Positions 7,507 to 16,512 of a stretch of 34,565 bases of DNA are shown here, in pieces. Each line of letters begins with the position of its first letter. The first letter of the stretch is position 1. The position numbers were made by a program, and so were the translations under genes. The DNA comes from an uncultured Mediterraneibacter sp. (GTDB lineage Bacteria; Bacillota; Clostridia; Lachnospirales; Lachnospiraceae), in NCBI GenBank assembly GCA_944384505.1, contig CALWTQ010000039.1, forward strand, positions 1 through 34,565, given 5' to 3'. The notes beneath the pieces were generated by a model. The model made no database searches, was not told where the DNA came from, and saw only the letters and a list, made by a program, of their open reading frames with translations.

Positions 7507-8949
7507 TTAATAAGCTCTTCCCCAGTAAACCATATGTTTCGCCGGTTTTCCGCAGCACACGCACACATCGGAGAGATGTTCTTCCTCCATAGGAATACAT
7601 CTGGACGTCACGCCGCCTGCCTGAGCTTTGATCTCATCCTCGCATGCTTCCTCGCCGCACCACATAGCTTTTACAAATCCTTTCTTATTCTGGACAGCGT
7701 CCTTCATCTCATCCATTGTCACCGCTGTGCTGATATGCTCATCGAGGAATGCTTTCGCTTTTGTATAGAGATCTTTCTGGACAGTCTCCAGAATCTCACC
7801 AAGCTTTGTCGTGATTTCGTCCATAGAAACAACGATCTTCTCTCTTGTATCACGGCGCACAACCACAACCTGTCCGTTCTCGATATCCTTCGGGCCGATC
7901 TCAATACGTGTTGGGATGCCAAGCATCTCCTGCTCGCTGAACTTCCAGCCGGGACTCTTCTCAGAGTCATCGATCTTTGCGCGGTATCCTGCTGCCTTCA
8001 GTGCGTCCAGAAGCTCATTTGCCTTGTCAAGAACTCCTTCCTTGTGCTGAGCGATCGGGATTACCCTTACCTGAACAGGAGCGATTCTCGGAGGAAGGAC
8101 CAGACCGCTGTCATCGCCATGTACCATAATGATAGCACCGATAATTCTTGTGGACAGTCCCCAGGAAGTCTCGTAAACGCTGTGAAGCTCATTGTTCTTA
8201 TCCGCGTATTTAATGTTAAACGCATCCGGAAATGCATTTCCAAAGAAATGGCTCGTCGCTGACTGCAGCGCCTGTCCGTCATGCATCAGCGCCTCAATTG
8301 TATAAGTATCCTGAGCGCCCGCAAACTTTTCACTCTCCGTCTTCCTTCCGGCAACAACCGGAATCGCCAGATCTTCCTCTACGAAGCTCTTATACACTTC
8401 CCACATCATTTTCGTGCGTTCTTCCGCTTCCTCATATGTGGCATGGATCGTATGTCCCTCCTGCCACAAGAACTCTCTGGAACGCAAAAACGGTCTTGTC
8501 GTCTTCTCCCATCTGAGAACAGAACACCACTGATTCCATACTTTAGGCAGATCGCGGTAGGACTGCACTGTCTTGCTCCACACATCACAGAACAATGTCT
8601 CAGAAGTCGGGCGGATACAGAACCGCTCCTGCAGCTCCTCCATTCCGCCGTGCGTCACCCATGCAACTTCCGGAGCGAATCCCTCAATATGATCCTTCTC
8701 CTTCTGGAGCAGACTCTCAGGAATCAGGACAGGCAGATAAACATTCTCCACGCCTGTCTCTTTAAACCTCTTGTCCAGATCCGACTGGATATTCTCCCAG
8801 ATTGCGTATCCGTTCGGCAGGTAATTCAGACACCCCTTTACCCCGGAATAATCGCAGAGCTTTGCCTCACGCACAACATCTGTGTACCACTGCGCAAAGT
8901 CTTCGTCTCTTGACGTGATCGACTGTACCAGTTTCTTTTCTTTCGCCAT
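7507..8949 (-). CDS. proS: Prolyl-tRNA synthetase, type 3
   Basis: This 480-residue class II synthetase charges tRNA-Pro. Class II motif 2 is seen around [14 protein letters not shown] and [17 protein letters not shown], and motif 3 in [20 protein letters not shown]. The C-terminal zinc-type domain has Cys pairs ([16 protein letters not shown]) and the protein ends in Tyr (WGRAY). These features and the missing editing insert mark the archaeal/eukaryotic-like ProS type 3. The start has an AAAGGAGAG ribosome site. A proline T-box leader precedes it at 8987-9262. Confidence 0.97.
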   Translation of the reverse strand: MAKEKKLVQSITSRDEDFAQWYTDVVREAKLCDYSGVKGCLNYLPNGYAIWENIQSDLDKRFKETGVENVYLPVLIPESLLQKEKDHIEGFAPEVAWVTHGGMEELQERFCIRPTSETLFCDVWSKTVQSYRDLPKVWNQWCSVLRWEKTTRPFLRSREFLWQEGHTIHATYEEAEERTKMMWEVYKSFVEEDLAIPVVAGRKTESEKFAGAQDTYTIEALMHDGQALQSATSHFFGNAFPDAFNIKYADKNNELHSVYETSWGLSTRIIGAIIMVHGDDSGLVLPPRIAPVQVRVIPIAQHKEGVLDKANELLDALKAAGYRAKIDDSEKSPGWKFSEQEMLGIPTRIEIGPKDIENGQVVVVRRDTREKIVVSMDEITTKLGEILETVQKDLYTKAKAFLDEHISTAVTMDEMKDAVQNKKGFVKAMWCGEEACEDEIKAQAGGVTSRCIPMEEEHLSDVCVCCGKPAKHMVYWGRAY

Positions 8950-8972
8950 CTTTCTCTCTCCTTTTCTTCAAT

Positions 8973-9000
8973 TATAAAAGAACGCCTATAAAAGAACGCC
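8973..9000 (-). repeat. 14-bp tandem duplication at the T-box terminator tail
   Basis: TATAAAAGAACGCC occurs twice in direct succession (8973-8986 and 8987-9000). On the minus strand this duplicates the T-rich tail of the T-box terminator, giving two TTCTTTTATA runs before the proS ribosome site. Confidence 0.85.
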
Positions 9001-9262
9001 GGGAGATCTGATCCCCCGTAAAACAAGGGACCGGTTCTCCCGGCGGTACCACCCTAATTAACAATATATCCTGGCCTTCAGGCCCTGATCCATATACTGC
9101 TCACTCTTTTGTCCGTAACGCAGATCTGCGCCGCACTTTCATGCAGAAGCTCCCGGGCCGGTTCTACCGAGTCCTGCAGGAGCTCTCACCAGGCGCTCCC
9201 TCTCTGGGGCATTCTCTCAGATATACTAATCCCGTTCATTGCTTTTCGTAACTGTGATTCTA
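8987..9262 (-). promoter_or_regulatory. T-box riboswitch leader of proS (specifier CCG, proline)
   Basis: On the minus strand the T-box sequence AGGGTGGTACCGCC (9042-9055) is followed by a terminator, GCCGGGAG...CTCCCGGC (8998-9044), with a TTCTTTTATA tail. Stem I contains AGAGAGGGAG and CTGGTGAGAGCTCC. On its 3' side GTAGAA-CCG-GC places the specifier codon CCG at 9159-9161, which is proline and agrees with proS downstream. Uncharged tRNA-Pro would stabilise the antiterminator and allow proS expression. The specifier is assigned by eye. Confidence 0.93.
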
Positions 9263-9285
9263 AACGAAAATACAGGATGTGTCAA
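9257..9285 (-). promoter_or_regulatory. Promoter of the proS T-box transcript
   Basis: A consensus -35 TTGACA (9280-9285) and a -10 TAGAAT (9257-9262) are 17 bases apart on the minus strand. The promoter starts just 7 bases downstream of the cysK stop. Confidence 0.85.
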
Positions 9286-9292
9286 GGCAGTA

Positions 9293-10234
9293 TCATTTAA
9301 AAACTTCCTCATCAAACAGCGGCGTGGAGAAATATCTCTCTGCTGTATCCGGAAGCACTGTCACTACATTCTTTCCTTCGCCGAGCTTTCTTGCCAATTT
9401 CAGCGCGGCCGCCACGTTAGTCCCCGATGAGATCCCGCACATGATCCCCTCTTTTGAAGCCAGATCCCGCGATACGCGGATCGCCTCCTCGTCTGTCACA
9501 ATGCAGATATCATCATAGATATTCATGTTCAGAATCTCCGGAATCACGCCGTCTCCGATCCCCATCTGGAGATGGGTCCCGATTGATCCGCCTGAGAGGA
9601 TCGCCGCATTTTCCGGCTCTACCGCCCAGATCTCTATATCCGGATTCTTCTCTTTCAAAACCTCTCCGATGCCGGTGATTGTTCCTCCGGTTCCAATTCC
9701 TGAGCAGAAACCATCGATCCTGCAGTCCGCCTGCTCAAGAATCTCAATCGCTGTCTGGCTTCTGTGCACTGCCGGGTTCGCCGGATTTTCAAACTGCTGA
9801 GGAACAAAAACATTCGGATCTTCCTTCGCCATACGGAGCGCTGTGTTCAAGCATTCCTCAATACATGCGCCGATGTTGCCCGCGTCGTGGATCAGAATCA
9901 CTTCCGCTCCATAATGACGCACCAGCTTTCTTCTCTCCTCGCTCACCGAATCAGGCATAATAATCTTTGTCTTGTATCCGCGCACCGCGCCTACCAGCGC
10001 CAGGCCGATTCCCTGGTTTCCGCTTGTAGGCTCAACGATAATCGTATTCTCATTAATCAGACCTTTCTCCTCCGCGTCACGGATCATATTATATGCGGTT
10101 CTCGTCTTAATCGATCCTCCCACATTAAGTCCCTCAAACTTCACCAGAATCTGCGCGCTTCCCTTTTCTGCCATACGCTCCAGACGAATCAGAGGCGTAT
10201 TTCCCATTGCTTCAAGAATATTATTATAAATCAC
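9293..10234 (-). CDS. cysK: Cysteine synthase (O-acetylserine sulfhydrylase)
   Basis: This PLP enzyme condenses O-acetylserine with sulfide to give cysteine. The PLP lysine lies in GGSIKTRTAYNM, the substrate loop is TSGNQGIGLA, the phosphate-binding loop is GIGTGGTITG, and the C-terminal LPDTAERYFST is typical. KTRTA in place of the common KDRIA is a mild variant. I prefer the GTG at 10234 (313 residues, starting as M-IYNNILEAMGNTPLIRL). This is the usual CysK N-terminus, and the promoter -10 at 10282-10287 would leave only a few leader bases before the upstream ATG at 10270. GGGAAAGG precedes the GTG. No terminator is visible at its 3' end. Confidence 0.93.
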   Translation of the reverse strand: MIYNNILEAMGNTPLIRLERMAEKGSAQILVKFEGLNVGGSIKTRTAYNMIRDAEEKGLINENTIIVEPTSGNQGIGLALVGAVRGYKTKIIMPDSVSEERRKLVRHYGAEVILIHDAGNIGACIEECLNTALRMAKEDPNVFVPQQFENPANPAVHRSQTAIEILEQADCRIDGFCSGIGTGGTITGIGEVLKEKNPDIEIWAVEPENAAILSGGSIGTHLQMGIGDGVIPEILNMNIYDDICIVTDEEAIRVSRDLASKEGIMCGISSGTNVAAALKLARKLGEGKNVVTVLPDTAERYFSTPLFDEEVFK

Positions 10235-10281
10235 TGTTGTTTCCACGCCTTTCCCGAAAACTAATTGCATTTAACCGTATT

Positions 10282-10310
10282 ATTATATTCCTTCATATCA
10301 AAGAACTCAA
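10282..10310 (-). promoter_or_regulatory. Promoter of cysK
   Basis: On the minus strand TTGAGT (10305-10310) and TATAAT (10282-10287) are 17 bases apart. The -35 is only 18 bases from the terminus of repeat copy 3. Confidence 0.7.
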
Positions 10311-10328
10311 CTGGTTTTCAGAAATTTT

Positions 10329-11090
10329 CAGTTATAAAGTTCACTAACTTACCTGTGCGAAACGTCCGAAAACAGGGGCTATTCTCAAGACGTATTCTGC
10401 GGGGACGGAGGACGGCTCTGGGCTTCGCTCCAGAGGATAAGGGAAACTACAAAGTACCGGATATGGATTAAAGGCAAGGACAGCCGGGGCTTAACTCGCT
10501 GACGCTCAGACAAGCGCCCCATCTGCCCTAACATCCGTATCCGGTACTTTAAGTTTCCCTAACCCCCTTCCGAAGGCGCCCCTCGCCATCCTCCATCCCC
10601 GCAGAATTTATCTTGAAATGGGGCTGTTTTCTGGGCTTTTCAGGCCGAGAGTTAATGAATTATAGCTGTCAGAAGTGTGGCGCGGCAGGCAGGCTTTCGA
10701 AGTAGAAAAGCCAACAAGCCGCGCTAGTTGTGCGTTTCAGCCTGTTTAGAGCGGTAACAGTTCCGACAGGGAATGCGCAGGAAGGGGAGCGGACGGTTTG
10801 AGCATACTTTCTGGGGAAGGGGACAGCCGGGAGATGTGACTTTGGAGGAATCCGCTGAAAATCTTAAAGGGCGAAGAGCTGTTGTTAAGCGGCGCGCAGG
10901 GACTTGTCTGAGCAAAGCGAGTTTCCCTGCGCGCCGCTTTGCCCTTAAACAGCTCTTCGGCCTGTTAGATTTTCCGGATTCTGGAACGGAGCATCGCACG
11001 GCTGTCACCTTTTCACAGAATACGTATCGCAAAACATCCGCTCCGCTTCCGGACGTGAGTCACAGGAATTGTTAGTGCGCTAAATAGCTG
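10329..11090 (+). repeat. Large double-hairpin repeat, copy 3 (complete, long form)
   Basis: This is the longest complete copy, 762 bp. Its termini are CAGTTATAAAGTTCACTAAC (10329-10348) and GTTAGTGCGCTAAATAGCTG (11071-11090). Hairpin A covers 10329-10668 and carries the loop motif on the minus strand (10493-10513). A GC-rich hairpin follows (10679-10724). Hairpin B (about 10736-11090) carries the loop motif on the plus strand (10904-10923, TTGTCTGAGCAAAGCGAGTT) on a stem of at least 14 bp. The two outer arms share ordered blocks CACTAAC, ACGTCCG and GTATTCTG, so the whole element is an extended imperfect inverted repeat. It fills the gap between cysK and the ABC exporter stop, and no credible gene lies inside. 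Confidence 0.9.
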
Positions 11091-11099
11091 TTGAACTGT

Positions 11100-12830
11100 T
11101 CAGAGTTCCCACTTCTGGCTGACCGCCTGTAACTCCACCATATGCGGATATATCTTCCCTCTTTCCATCAGTTCCTCCGGTGCACCCTGCTCGGCGACTG
11201 TGCCCCCTGAGAGTACGACTACTTTATCCGCGCCGCTGACGGTCCGCATACGGTGTGCGATGACAAGCACGGTTTTGTCCCGGATCAGTCTCGACAGAGC
11301 AGTCTGGATTAATGTTTCGTTCTCCACGTCAAGGCTTGCTGTCGCCTCGTCCAGCAGTATGATGGGAGCGTTTTTCAAAAAGGCTCGCGCAATTGAGATC
11401 CTCTGCCGCTCTCCGCCGGAGAGTTCGCATCCGTTCTCCCCGATCATGCTGTGATACCCGTCGGGAAGTTTTGCGGCGAATTCCTCACAATTTGCCAGTC
11501 TGGCAGCCGCAATCACCTCTTCGTCGGTGGCGTCTTTTCTGCCGATCCTGATGTTTTCCATGATCGTGTTATTAAACAGTGTCACGTCCTGGAATACGAT
11601 AGAGTACAGCGACAGTAATGTCTCTGGTTCTATTTCTGATATGTCCATTCCGCCGACCGTGATTCTGCCTTTCTCTGTGTCCCAGAATCGTGCGGCCAGA
11701 CGCGATACAGTGGTTTTTCCGCCGCCGGACGGTCCGACCAGGGCAGTCACCTGCCCCTGCTTTGCCGTAAATGACACATCTTTGAGTACCGTTTCTCCGG
11801 TATTGTAGGCGAAGGCCACATGATCAAATACGATGTCATACCCTTTGTTTGTCAGCCGGCTGCTTCCCGTCTGTACAGGCTGTTCCAGGATTTCATTCAT
11901 ACGGTTTATATTTGTCCTGGTGGAGATGATCGCAGCAAGATTCTGCAGCGCGCCTTCCAGCGGGGCGTACAGCCTGGAAGCCACGAGCAGGAACATGAAG
12001 AACAGAGGGATGTCGATCTCTCCCCGAATGAGCAGCGAGGATCCTGTCAGGGCAACTGTCGCGATCCCGAATTTTAAGATCAGGGTTGAGGATACGACGA
12101 AAAGCGCAGTCCCAAGTTCAGTAATAATATGACGTTTTTCTGCATAATCAATCTTCTTGTCAAGCCCCTTCACATAATCCGTTTCCGCATTATTTGCTTT
12201 TAGATCCTGCAGACTTTCGATGCACTCCTGCACGCCGCTCTCAAGGGCTACATTTGCTTCTACGGATTTGCGGTTGAAATACTCCTGTATGCGGGCGGAG
12301 AAGAACGTAATAACGAACGCAACCGGCAGAACCCAGACTGCTGCAAGGGCCATCCTCCAGTCGTAGGCAAACAGGCAGATCGAAATCAACGTAGTTGATA
12401 TCAGAGAGCCGGCCAGAGCGGGCACATAGTGGGAAAATGCAGTCTCAAGCGTCGCGCAGTCGCCCATAATGGAGTTTGTCAGATCTGCAAGATCCTTTTT
12501 CCCAAAGAAGGACAGCGGGATTTTCCTCAGCTGTTCCGCCAGGGAAATCCGCCTTACCCCGCTCTCTACATAAGTAGCCAGATAGGTGGCGTTATATTGA
12601 AACCACGTCACAATAAATATAAGGACAAGGCACACGAGCGCCCCTGCCGCATAGAATACAATACGGCTTCCGCTTACTCCCCCGTTCATCATATCAATAA
12701 CGAAATAATATAGCAGTCCGACAGGAATCATAAACGATATATCCTGCGCCACGCAGGCAGCGCAGCCCTTTATCAGATCAATTGCCCCCTGCCTCGACAG
12801 CGCGAAGCGCCTCTGCAATGTTTTAATCAT
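11100..12830 (-). CDS. ABC exporter half-transporter, second subunit
   Basis: This 576-residue protein fuses an N-terminal six-helix exporter membrane domain (about 1-310) to a C-terminal ATPase. Walker A is GPSGGGKTT, the signature LSGGERQRISIARA, and Walker B IILLDEATASLD with the catalytic Glu. Its start overlaps the stop of the preceding half-transporter by 4 bases (ATGA), so the two are translationally coupled and most likely form a heterodimer. Pairs of this kind export drugs, peptides or lipids, and the IrtAB/YbtPQ-like branch imports siderophores. The sequence does not settle the substrate. The stop lies 9 bases from repeat copy 3. Confidence 0.9.
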   Translation of the reverse strand: MIKTLQRRFALSRQGAIDLIKGCAACVAQDISFMIPVGLLYYFVIDMMNGGVSGSRIVFYAAGALVCLVLIFIVTWFQYNATYLATYVESGVRRISLAEQLRKIPLSFFGKKDLADLTNSIMGDCATLETAFSHYVPALAGSLISTTLISICLFAYDWRMALAAVWVLPVAFVITFFSARIQEYFNRKSVEANVALESGVQECIESLQDLKANNAETDYVKGLDKKIDYAEKRHIITELGTALFVVSSTLILKFGIATVALTGSSLLIRGEIDIPLFFMFLLVASRLYAPLEGALQNLAAIISTRTNINRMNEILEQPVQTGSSRLTNKGYDIVFDHVAFAYNTGETVLKDVSFTAKQGQVTALVGPSGGGKTTVSRLAARFWDTEKGRITVGGMDISEIEPETLLSLYSIVFQDVTLFNNTIMENIRIGRKDATDEEVIAAARLANCEEFAAKLPDGYHSMIGENGCELSGGERQRISIARAFLKNAPIILLDEATASLDVENETLIQTALSRLIRDKTVLVIAHRMRTVSGADKVVVLSGGTVAEQGAPEELMERGKIYPHMVELQAVSQKWEL

Positions 12831-14638
12831 GCTTCCACCTCCGAATCTTTGTTCACATTCTCCGAATTTTTATTCTCATTTAATATTTTCCATTCTGCCG
12901 CCTGAGAATATTCCTTCCACATATGTGAGAAAATGCCGTTTCTTTCTGTCAGTTCTTTATGTGTGCCGCTCTCGGCAATCTCTCCGTCCTTCAGGACATA
13001 GATGCAATCCGCTCCTGTAATTGAGGACAGTCTGTGCGCAATCATGATCACCGTTTTCCCTTTTGACAGAACTGACAAGGCCTGCTGTACGCGCACCTCA
13101 TTATCCGGGTCGGCAAATGCTGTCGCTTCATCAAGAATCAGAATAGGCGCATTTTTCAAGATCGCACGGGCAATTGTAATGCGCTGCTGTTCTCCGCCGG
13201 ACAGGTACACGCCGTCCGCTCCGATCACCGTGTCTATGCCCTCCGGCAGTTTCTCAATGATGTCCATGCACTGCGCGGTTTCCAGCGCCCGGGCGACTTC
13301 CTCGCGGGAAGCGTCAGGTCTCGCCATGCGCACATTTTCCAGTATGGATGTTTTAATAAGGCGGCTGTCCTGAAACACAAAGGATACCTTGTTCATCAGC
13401 GTCTCTTTCGGAATATCGCGTATGTCAATGCCGCCGATCAGTATGCGCCCCTTCTGTGGATCGAAAAATCTTGTAATCAGATTCGCGAGGGTTGTTTTCC
13501 CGCTGCCGGAGACGCCCGCCAGCGCCACGGTCTGCCCCGCTTTAATTGACATTGATACGTTATTTAATGCATTTTTCTTTCCATCATAGCTGTAACTCAC
13601 CTGTTCCACTGTAATGGAATTATCGGCCGGGACATGATTGACCGGGCTTTCTGATAACGGCTTTTCTCTCAGTACTTCATCGATCCTGTTTATCGCGTCT
13701 CCGACGATCATCGAGTCCTCGCTCATAAACATAATCTTCGTAAGCGTTGTGCCGATCACCGGTGTGATCACAATATAAAAGATCAGATTCAGGAGCAGTT
13801 TATCCGTCACGCCGTTCCTCGTGAAGATGATGCCTCCTGCAATCAGAAAAGCAAACACGCCGTTTACCGCGGTTGTGTAAAACATCATTGGCAGCCGTAA
13901 AGCTTTCGTATATTCGATAACCCATTTTTCATAGTTATCAATCGCGCCTTTGAAACGCTTGAAAGAAAAAATCGTCTGCCCGAAAGTCTTGACTACAGGA
14001 ATCCCGCGTACATATTCAACCGCTTCATTCGACATATCGGAAAGCGCGTTCTGATACTCTTTCATCTTTTGTTCCATTCTGGATCCGGTCATTTTCATCA
14101 TAATCAGAAAGCCGAGAACTACAGGGACTAGGCTGAGCAGCCCCAGACGCCAATCAAAGACAAGCAGCAGAAACAGCAGTCCTATCGGCGTGGCAATCGC
14201 CCCCGCTTTATCCGGAAGCCTGTGCGCAAGATAGGTTTCCGTCGCTGCGCTTGATGTATTTACTATCCTTCGCAAATTTCCGCTTCCGAATTTTTCCGTT
14301 ATTCCCAGAGGAAGAACTGCTATGTGCCGCAGAAGCTCCTTTCTGATATTCGCCGCAACCCGGAACGCGCTCAGATGCGAACACAGCAGGGCGGCTATAT
14401 ATACAACAACCGATATAACGGCAAACAGAACAGCTGACCAACCGTACCGTATCAGATTCCCTGCCCGGGAGAAATCGGGTGAAACTTCCAGTACGTCGTG
14501 AATAATGCGCCAAATGTACCAGAAAGGCACAAGCGCCAGCAGCGCACTCACAGCCGACAATCCCCAGGAAAGCCAGGTCAATATTCTGTGCCCTCCTGCA
14601 TAACCCATTAATCTTGACAGATTAGACTGCTTTTTCAT
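12827..14638 (-). CDS. ABC exporter half-transporter, first subunit
   Basis: This 603-residue protein has an N-terminal membrane domain (about 1-320) and a C-terminal ATPase. Walker A is GVSGSGKTT, the signature LSGGEQQRITIARA, and Walker B ILILDEATAFADPD. Both ATPases of the pair keep the catalytic Glu, so neither site looks degenerate. A short Asn/Glu/Lys-rich tail ends the protein. The ribosome site AGGAGG lies 8 bases before the ATG. It follows the TetR gene, with an inverted repeat in the gap. Confidence 0.9.
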   Translation of the reverse strand: MKKQSNLSRLMGYAGGHRILTWLSWGLSAVSALLALVPFWYIWRIIHDVLEVSPDFSRAGNLIRYGWSAVLFAVISVVVYIAALLCSHLSAFRVAANIRKELLRHIAVLPLGITEKFGSGNLRRIVNTSSAATETYLAHRLPDKAGAIATPIGLLFLLLVFDWRLGLLSLVPVVLGFLIMMKMTGSRMEQKMKEYQNALSDMSNEAVEYVRGIPVVKTFGQTIFSFKRFKGAIDNYEKWVIEYTKALRLPMMFYTTAVNGVFAFLIAGGIIFTRNGVTDKLLLNLIFYIVITPVIGTTLTKIMFMSEDSMIVGDAINRIDEVLREKPLSESPVNHVPADNSITVEQVSYSYDGKKNALNNVSMSIKAGQTVALAGVSGSGKTTLANLITRFFDPQKGRILIGGIDIRDIPKETLMNKVSFVFQDSRLIKTSILENVRMARPDASREEVARALETAQCMDIIEKLPEGIDTVIGADGVYLSGGEQQRITIARAILKNAPILILDEATAFADPDNEVRVQQALSVLSKGKTVIMIAHRLSSITGADCIYVLKDGEIAESGTHKELTERNGIFSHMWKEYSQAAEWKILNENKNSENVNKDSEVEA

Positions 14639-14696
14639 TTACAGAAACCTCCTATAAATTTTTTATGATATAAAGCGTTAGCCTTGTATCCTTTTT

Positions 14697-14712
14697 GTTA
14701 GGTGTATCTAAC
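14697..14712. promoter_or_regulatory. Inverted repeat between TetR and ABC genes
   Basis: GTTAG-N6-CTAAC lies between the TetR stop and the first ABC gene. It could be a second operator. It does not match the palindrome in front of tetR, so the assignment is weak. Confidence 0.25.
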
Positions 14713-14733
14713 TATCAGGCCAAAATTATAGGG

Positions 14734-15351
14734 CTACTGCCCCATAATTTTCATCCAGCCCGCAGTGTAGAACGCCCTCATTTCATCCAGATAATGCATT
14801 GCTTCCTCAAGCGGCATCTCATGTATAATCAGCTCGAAAAACGTATTAAACATCCCTGTAATCAGTATATGCTCCAGCCGTTCGTCAATATGAGGCGACG
14901 GCCGCCCAAGCTTTTCAAGCACCGCTATATAATCATGCGTCCCTTTTGTTTCAATTTCTACCATTTCGTCAATCAGATGCGAGAACCTCGTGCCCTCCGA
15001 ATGACAAAGAATCAGCTTAAATTCATTCAGATGCTCATAAGCATATAAAAGCATGTCATACATACATTCGCCGGAAGTGGAAGTAAGATTATCCGGCTGC
15101 TCCTGCGGCGGTAACTCGGCAAATTCTTTCTGAGCCCTGCAAAAACGTTCTAAAAGAAAGTCATACTGCTTCCCGACCAGCGCCTCAAACAGATCCTCCT
15201 TACTGTCATAATAACCGTAAAACGCGCCTGTCGTCACGCCCGCTGTTTTAACTATATTCCGAAGAGAGGCAGATTTAAAGCCCTTGTCAAGAAACTCCTG
15301 CATGGCGGCCGAATGAATTAGGTCTAATGTTGTCTTTCCTGTTTCATCCAT
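14734..15351 (-). CDS. TetR-family regulator of the ABC exporter
   Basis: This protein of about 205 residues has the TetR N-terminal helix-turn-helix: ILDLIHSAA-type first helix, then GFKSASLRNIVKTAGVTTGAFYGYYDSKEDLFEAL. The ligand-binding C-terminal domain is diverged, as is normal for the family. The ATG at 15351 has AGGTG at a good distance; the ATG at 15360 is only 3 bases after it. The gene precedes the ABC pair on the same strand. A perfect palindrome lies just upstream (15365-15379), so autoregulation with control of the exporter is the natural reading. Confidence 0.88.
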   Translation of the reverse strand: MDETGKTTLDLIHSAAMQEFLDKGFKSASLRNIVKTAGVTTGAFYGYYDSKEDLFEALVGKQYDFLLERFCRAQKEFAELPPQEQPDNLTSTSGECMYDMLLYAYEHLNEFKLILCHSEGTRFSHLIDEMVEIETKGTHDYIAVLEKLGRPSPHIDERLEHILITGMFNTFFELIIHEMPLEEAMHYLDEMRAFYTAGWMKIMGQ

Positions 15352-15364
15352 AAATGTCACCTTT

Positions 15365-15392
15365 TATAACGCCGTTATATAGCACTGTTATA
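15365..15392. promoter_or_regulatory. Palindromic operator in front of tetR
   Basis: TATAACGCCGTTATA (15365-15379) is a perfect 7-1-7 palindrome. It is overlapped by a second imperfect one, ATATAGCACTGTTATAT (15376-15392). The size and position fit a TetR dimer site close to the promoter; binding is inferred. Confidence 0.6.
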
Positions 15393-15493
15393 TTTTACGG
15401 TAAAAAAATTTATTTGTCAATATATTACAGCTATTTAGTTCTAATTTGGTTCTAACACTATCCGCCAGGCAGAGCAATTTCTGCATAGTGAAA

Positions 15494-15519
15494 AGACCGC
15501 AGGTGTCTGCCCACGGTCT
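15494..15519 (-). terminator. Weak terminator after the Fic gene
   Basis: On the minus strand AGACCG...CGGTCT closes a hairpin with a large interrupted loop, followed by TTTT. It lies 20 bases after the Fic stop. Confidence 0.4.
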
Positions 15520-15538
15520 GATACATTATGGTAATTTA

Positions 15539-16306
15539 TTACATCGTATGTGTTGGGGAGCCGTCTTCCGTAACCTGTTCGCTGATGATGGCAAGGTATT
15601 CATCCAGCCGGGTATCCTCTAAGCCGGCAACCATATCTGCAAATAGCTTCAGATCCCCGCCCACAGCATAAGCTTCCAACGCATCGAAGTATTCAAGCCG
15701 TTTTTCTTTTGCGATGGAGACGGGGAGAAACCCTTTTGACATAAGCTGGTAGTTCATCAGCATCCTGGAGGTTCTGCCATTCCCGTCGACAAAGGGATGG
15801 ATCTTGACAAACTCAGCATGCGTCCATGCAGCAAGCTCAATGGGATTTAGGTCTGTCCGGTACGGCAGATCCGCAAAGAAATTTTTGATCTGCCGGAACA
15901 TTTCATTCGGCGCTGGTGGTTTGAAGCCCGCACCGGAAATGCGGACTTCCACGTTGCGGTAAACGTCTCCCACAAGGATATTTTCCATCAGCAGTGCGTG
16001 AATATCCTTTGCTGTCGGCTCGTCCAGCGTTCTTCCTTCTGCGACACATTTTTTTACAAAGGCAAATGCCTTTGCGTGGTTTGCCACCTCATAAATCTCA
16101 CGGAGTGTCTTCCCGCCAACGGAAAGGCCGTCTTCCAGGATTGCCTTCGTTTGAATCAGCGTCAGGGTATTTCCCTCGATGGCAGTGGAGTTGTGCGCGT
16201 ACTCAACGTCAAAACTTTTTTCAAAGCTCTCCAGCGCCTCCGGCTGAATGCTGCTCCGAATTTTGGCAAGCTGTTCTTTTTTATCGTAAAGCATATCGTA
16301 GTCCAT
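15539..16306 (-). CDS. Fic-domain AMP-transferase (class II)
   Basis: This 255-residue Fic protein probably transfers AMP or another nucleotide part to a hydroxyl side chain of a target protein. The full Fic motif HPFVDGNGRTSR is at 170-181, with catalytic His170. An inhibitory-helix motif STAIEG (40-45) lies before the core, which marks a class II protein whose Glu44 would block productive ATP binding. It therefore looks auto-inhibited and does not need a separate antitoxin; none is encoded beside it. It has its own promoter. The target is unknown. Confidence 0.92.
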   Translation of the reverse strand: MDYDMLYDKKEQLAKIRSSIQPEALESFEKSFDVEYAHNSTAIEGNTLTLIQTKAILEDGLSVGGKTLREIYEVANHAKAFAFVKKCVAEGRTLDEPTAKDIHALLMENILVGDVYRNVEVRISGAGFKPPAPNEMFRQIKNFFADLPYRTDLNPIELAAWTHAEFVKIHPFVDGNGRTSRMLMNYQLMSKGFLPVSIAKEKRLEYFDALEAYAVGGDLKLFADMVAGLEDTRLDEYLAIISEQVTEDGSPTHTM

Positions 16307-16344
16307 GCCTGTTTCACCTCATTTCAACGACATCTCAGTGATTC

Positions 16345-16373
16345 ATTATAGCATTTTACACCTGTTAGAACAA
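16345..16373 (-). promoter_or_regulatory. Promoter of the Fic gene
   Basis: On the minus strand TTGTTC (16368-16373) and TATAAT (16345-16350) are 17 bases apart. They lie about 40 bases before the Fic start, which has an AGGTGA ribosome site. Confidence 0.7.
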
Positions 16374-16512
16374 ATTCTTTATCTGTCGGACAGCGGGATC
16401 AGAATTTTATCCCACCCAGAGATGTTTTTCACGCAGAAGCAGGGATGGACGGAACCAGTTTATCCAAGCAGAACGGATCTGCAGGCGGATATATGGTCAA
16501 GAAGATAATCAA

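Noticed and set aside
15539-16306. Fic toxin of a toxin-antitoxin pair
   Set aside because: The inhibitory motif STAIEG is within the same protein and no small antitoxin gene is adjacent.
16385-16512. Open plus-strand frame reading into the end of the LpdD gene
   Set aside because: There is no ribosome site and no recognisable domain. It overlaps the opposite-strand gene.
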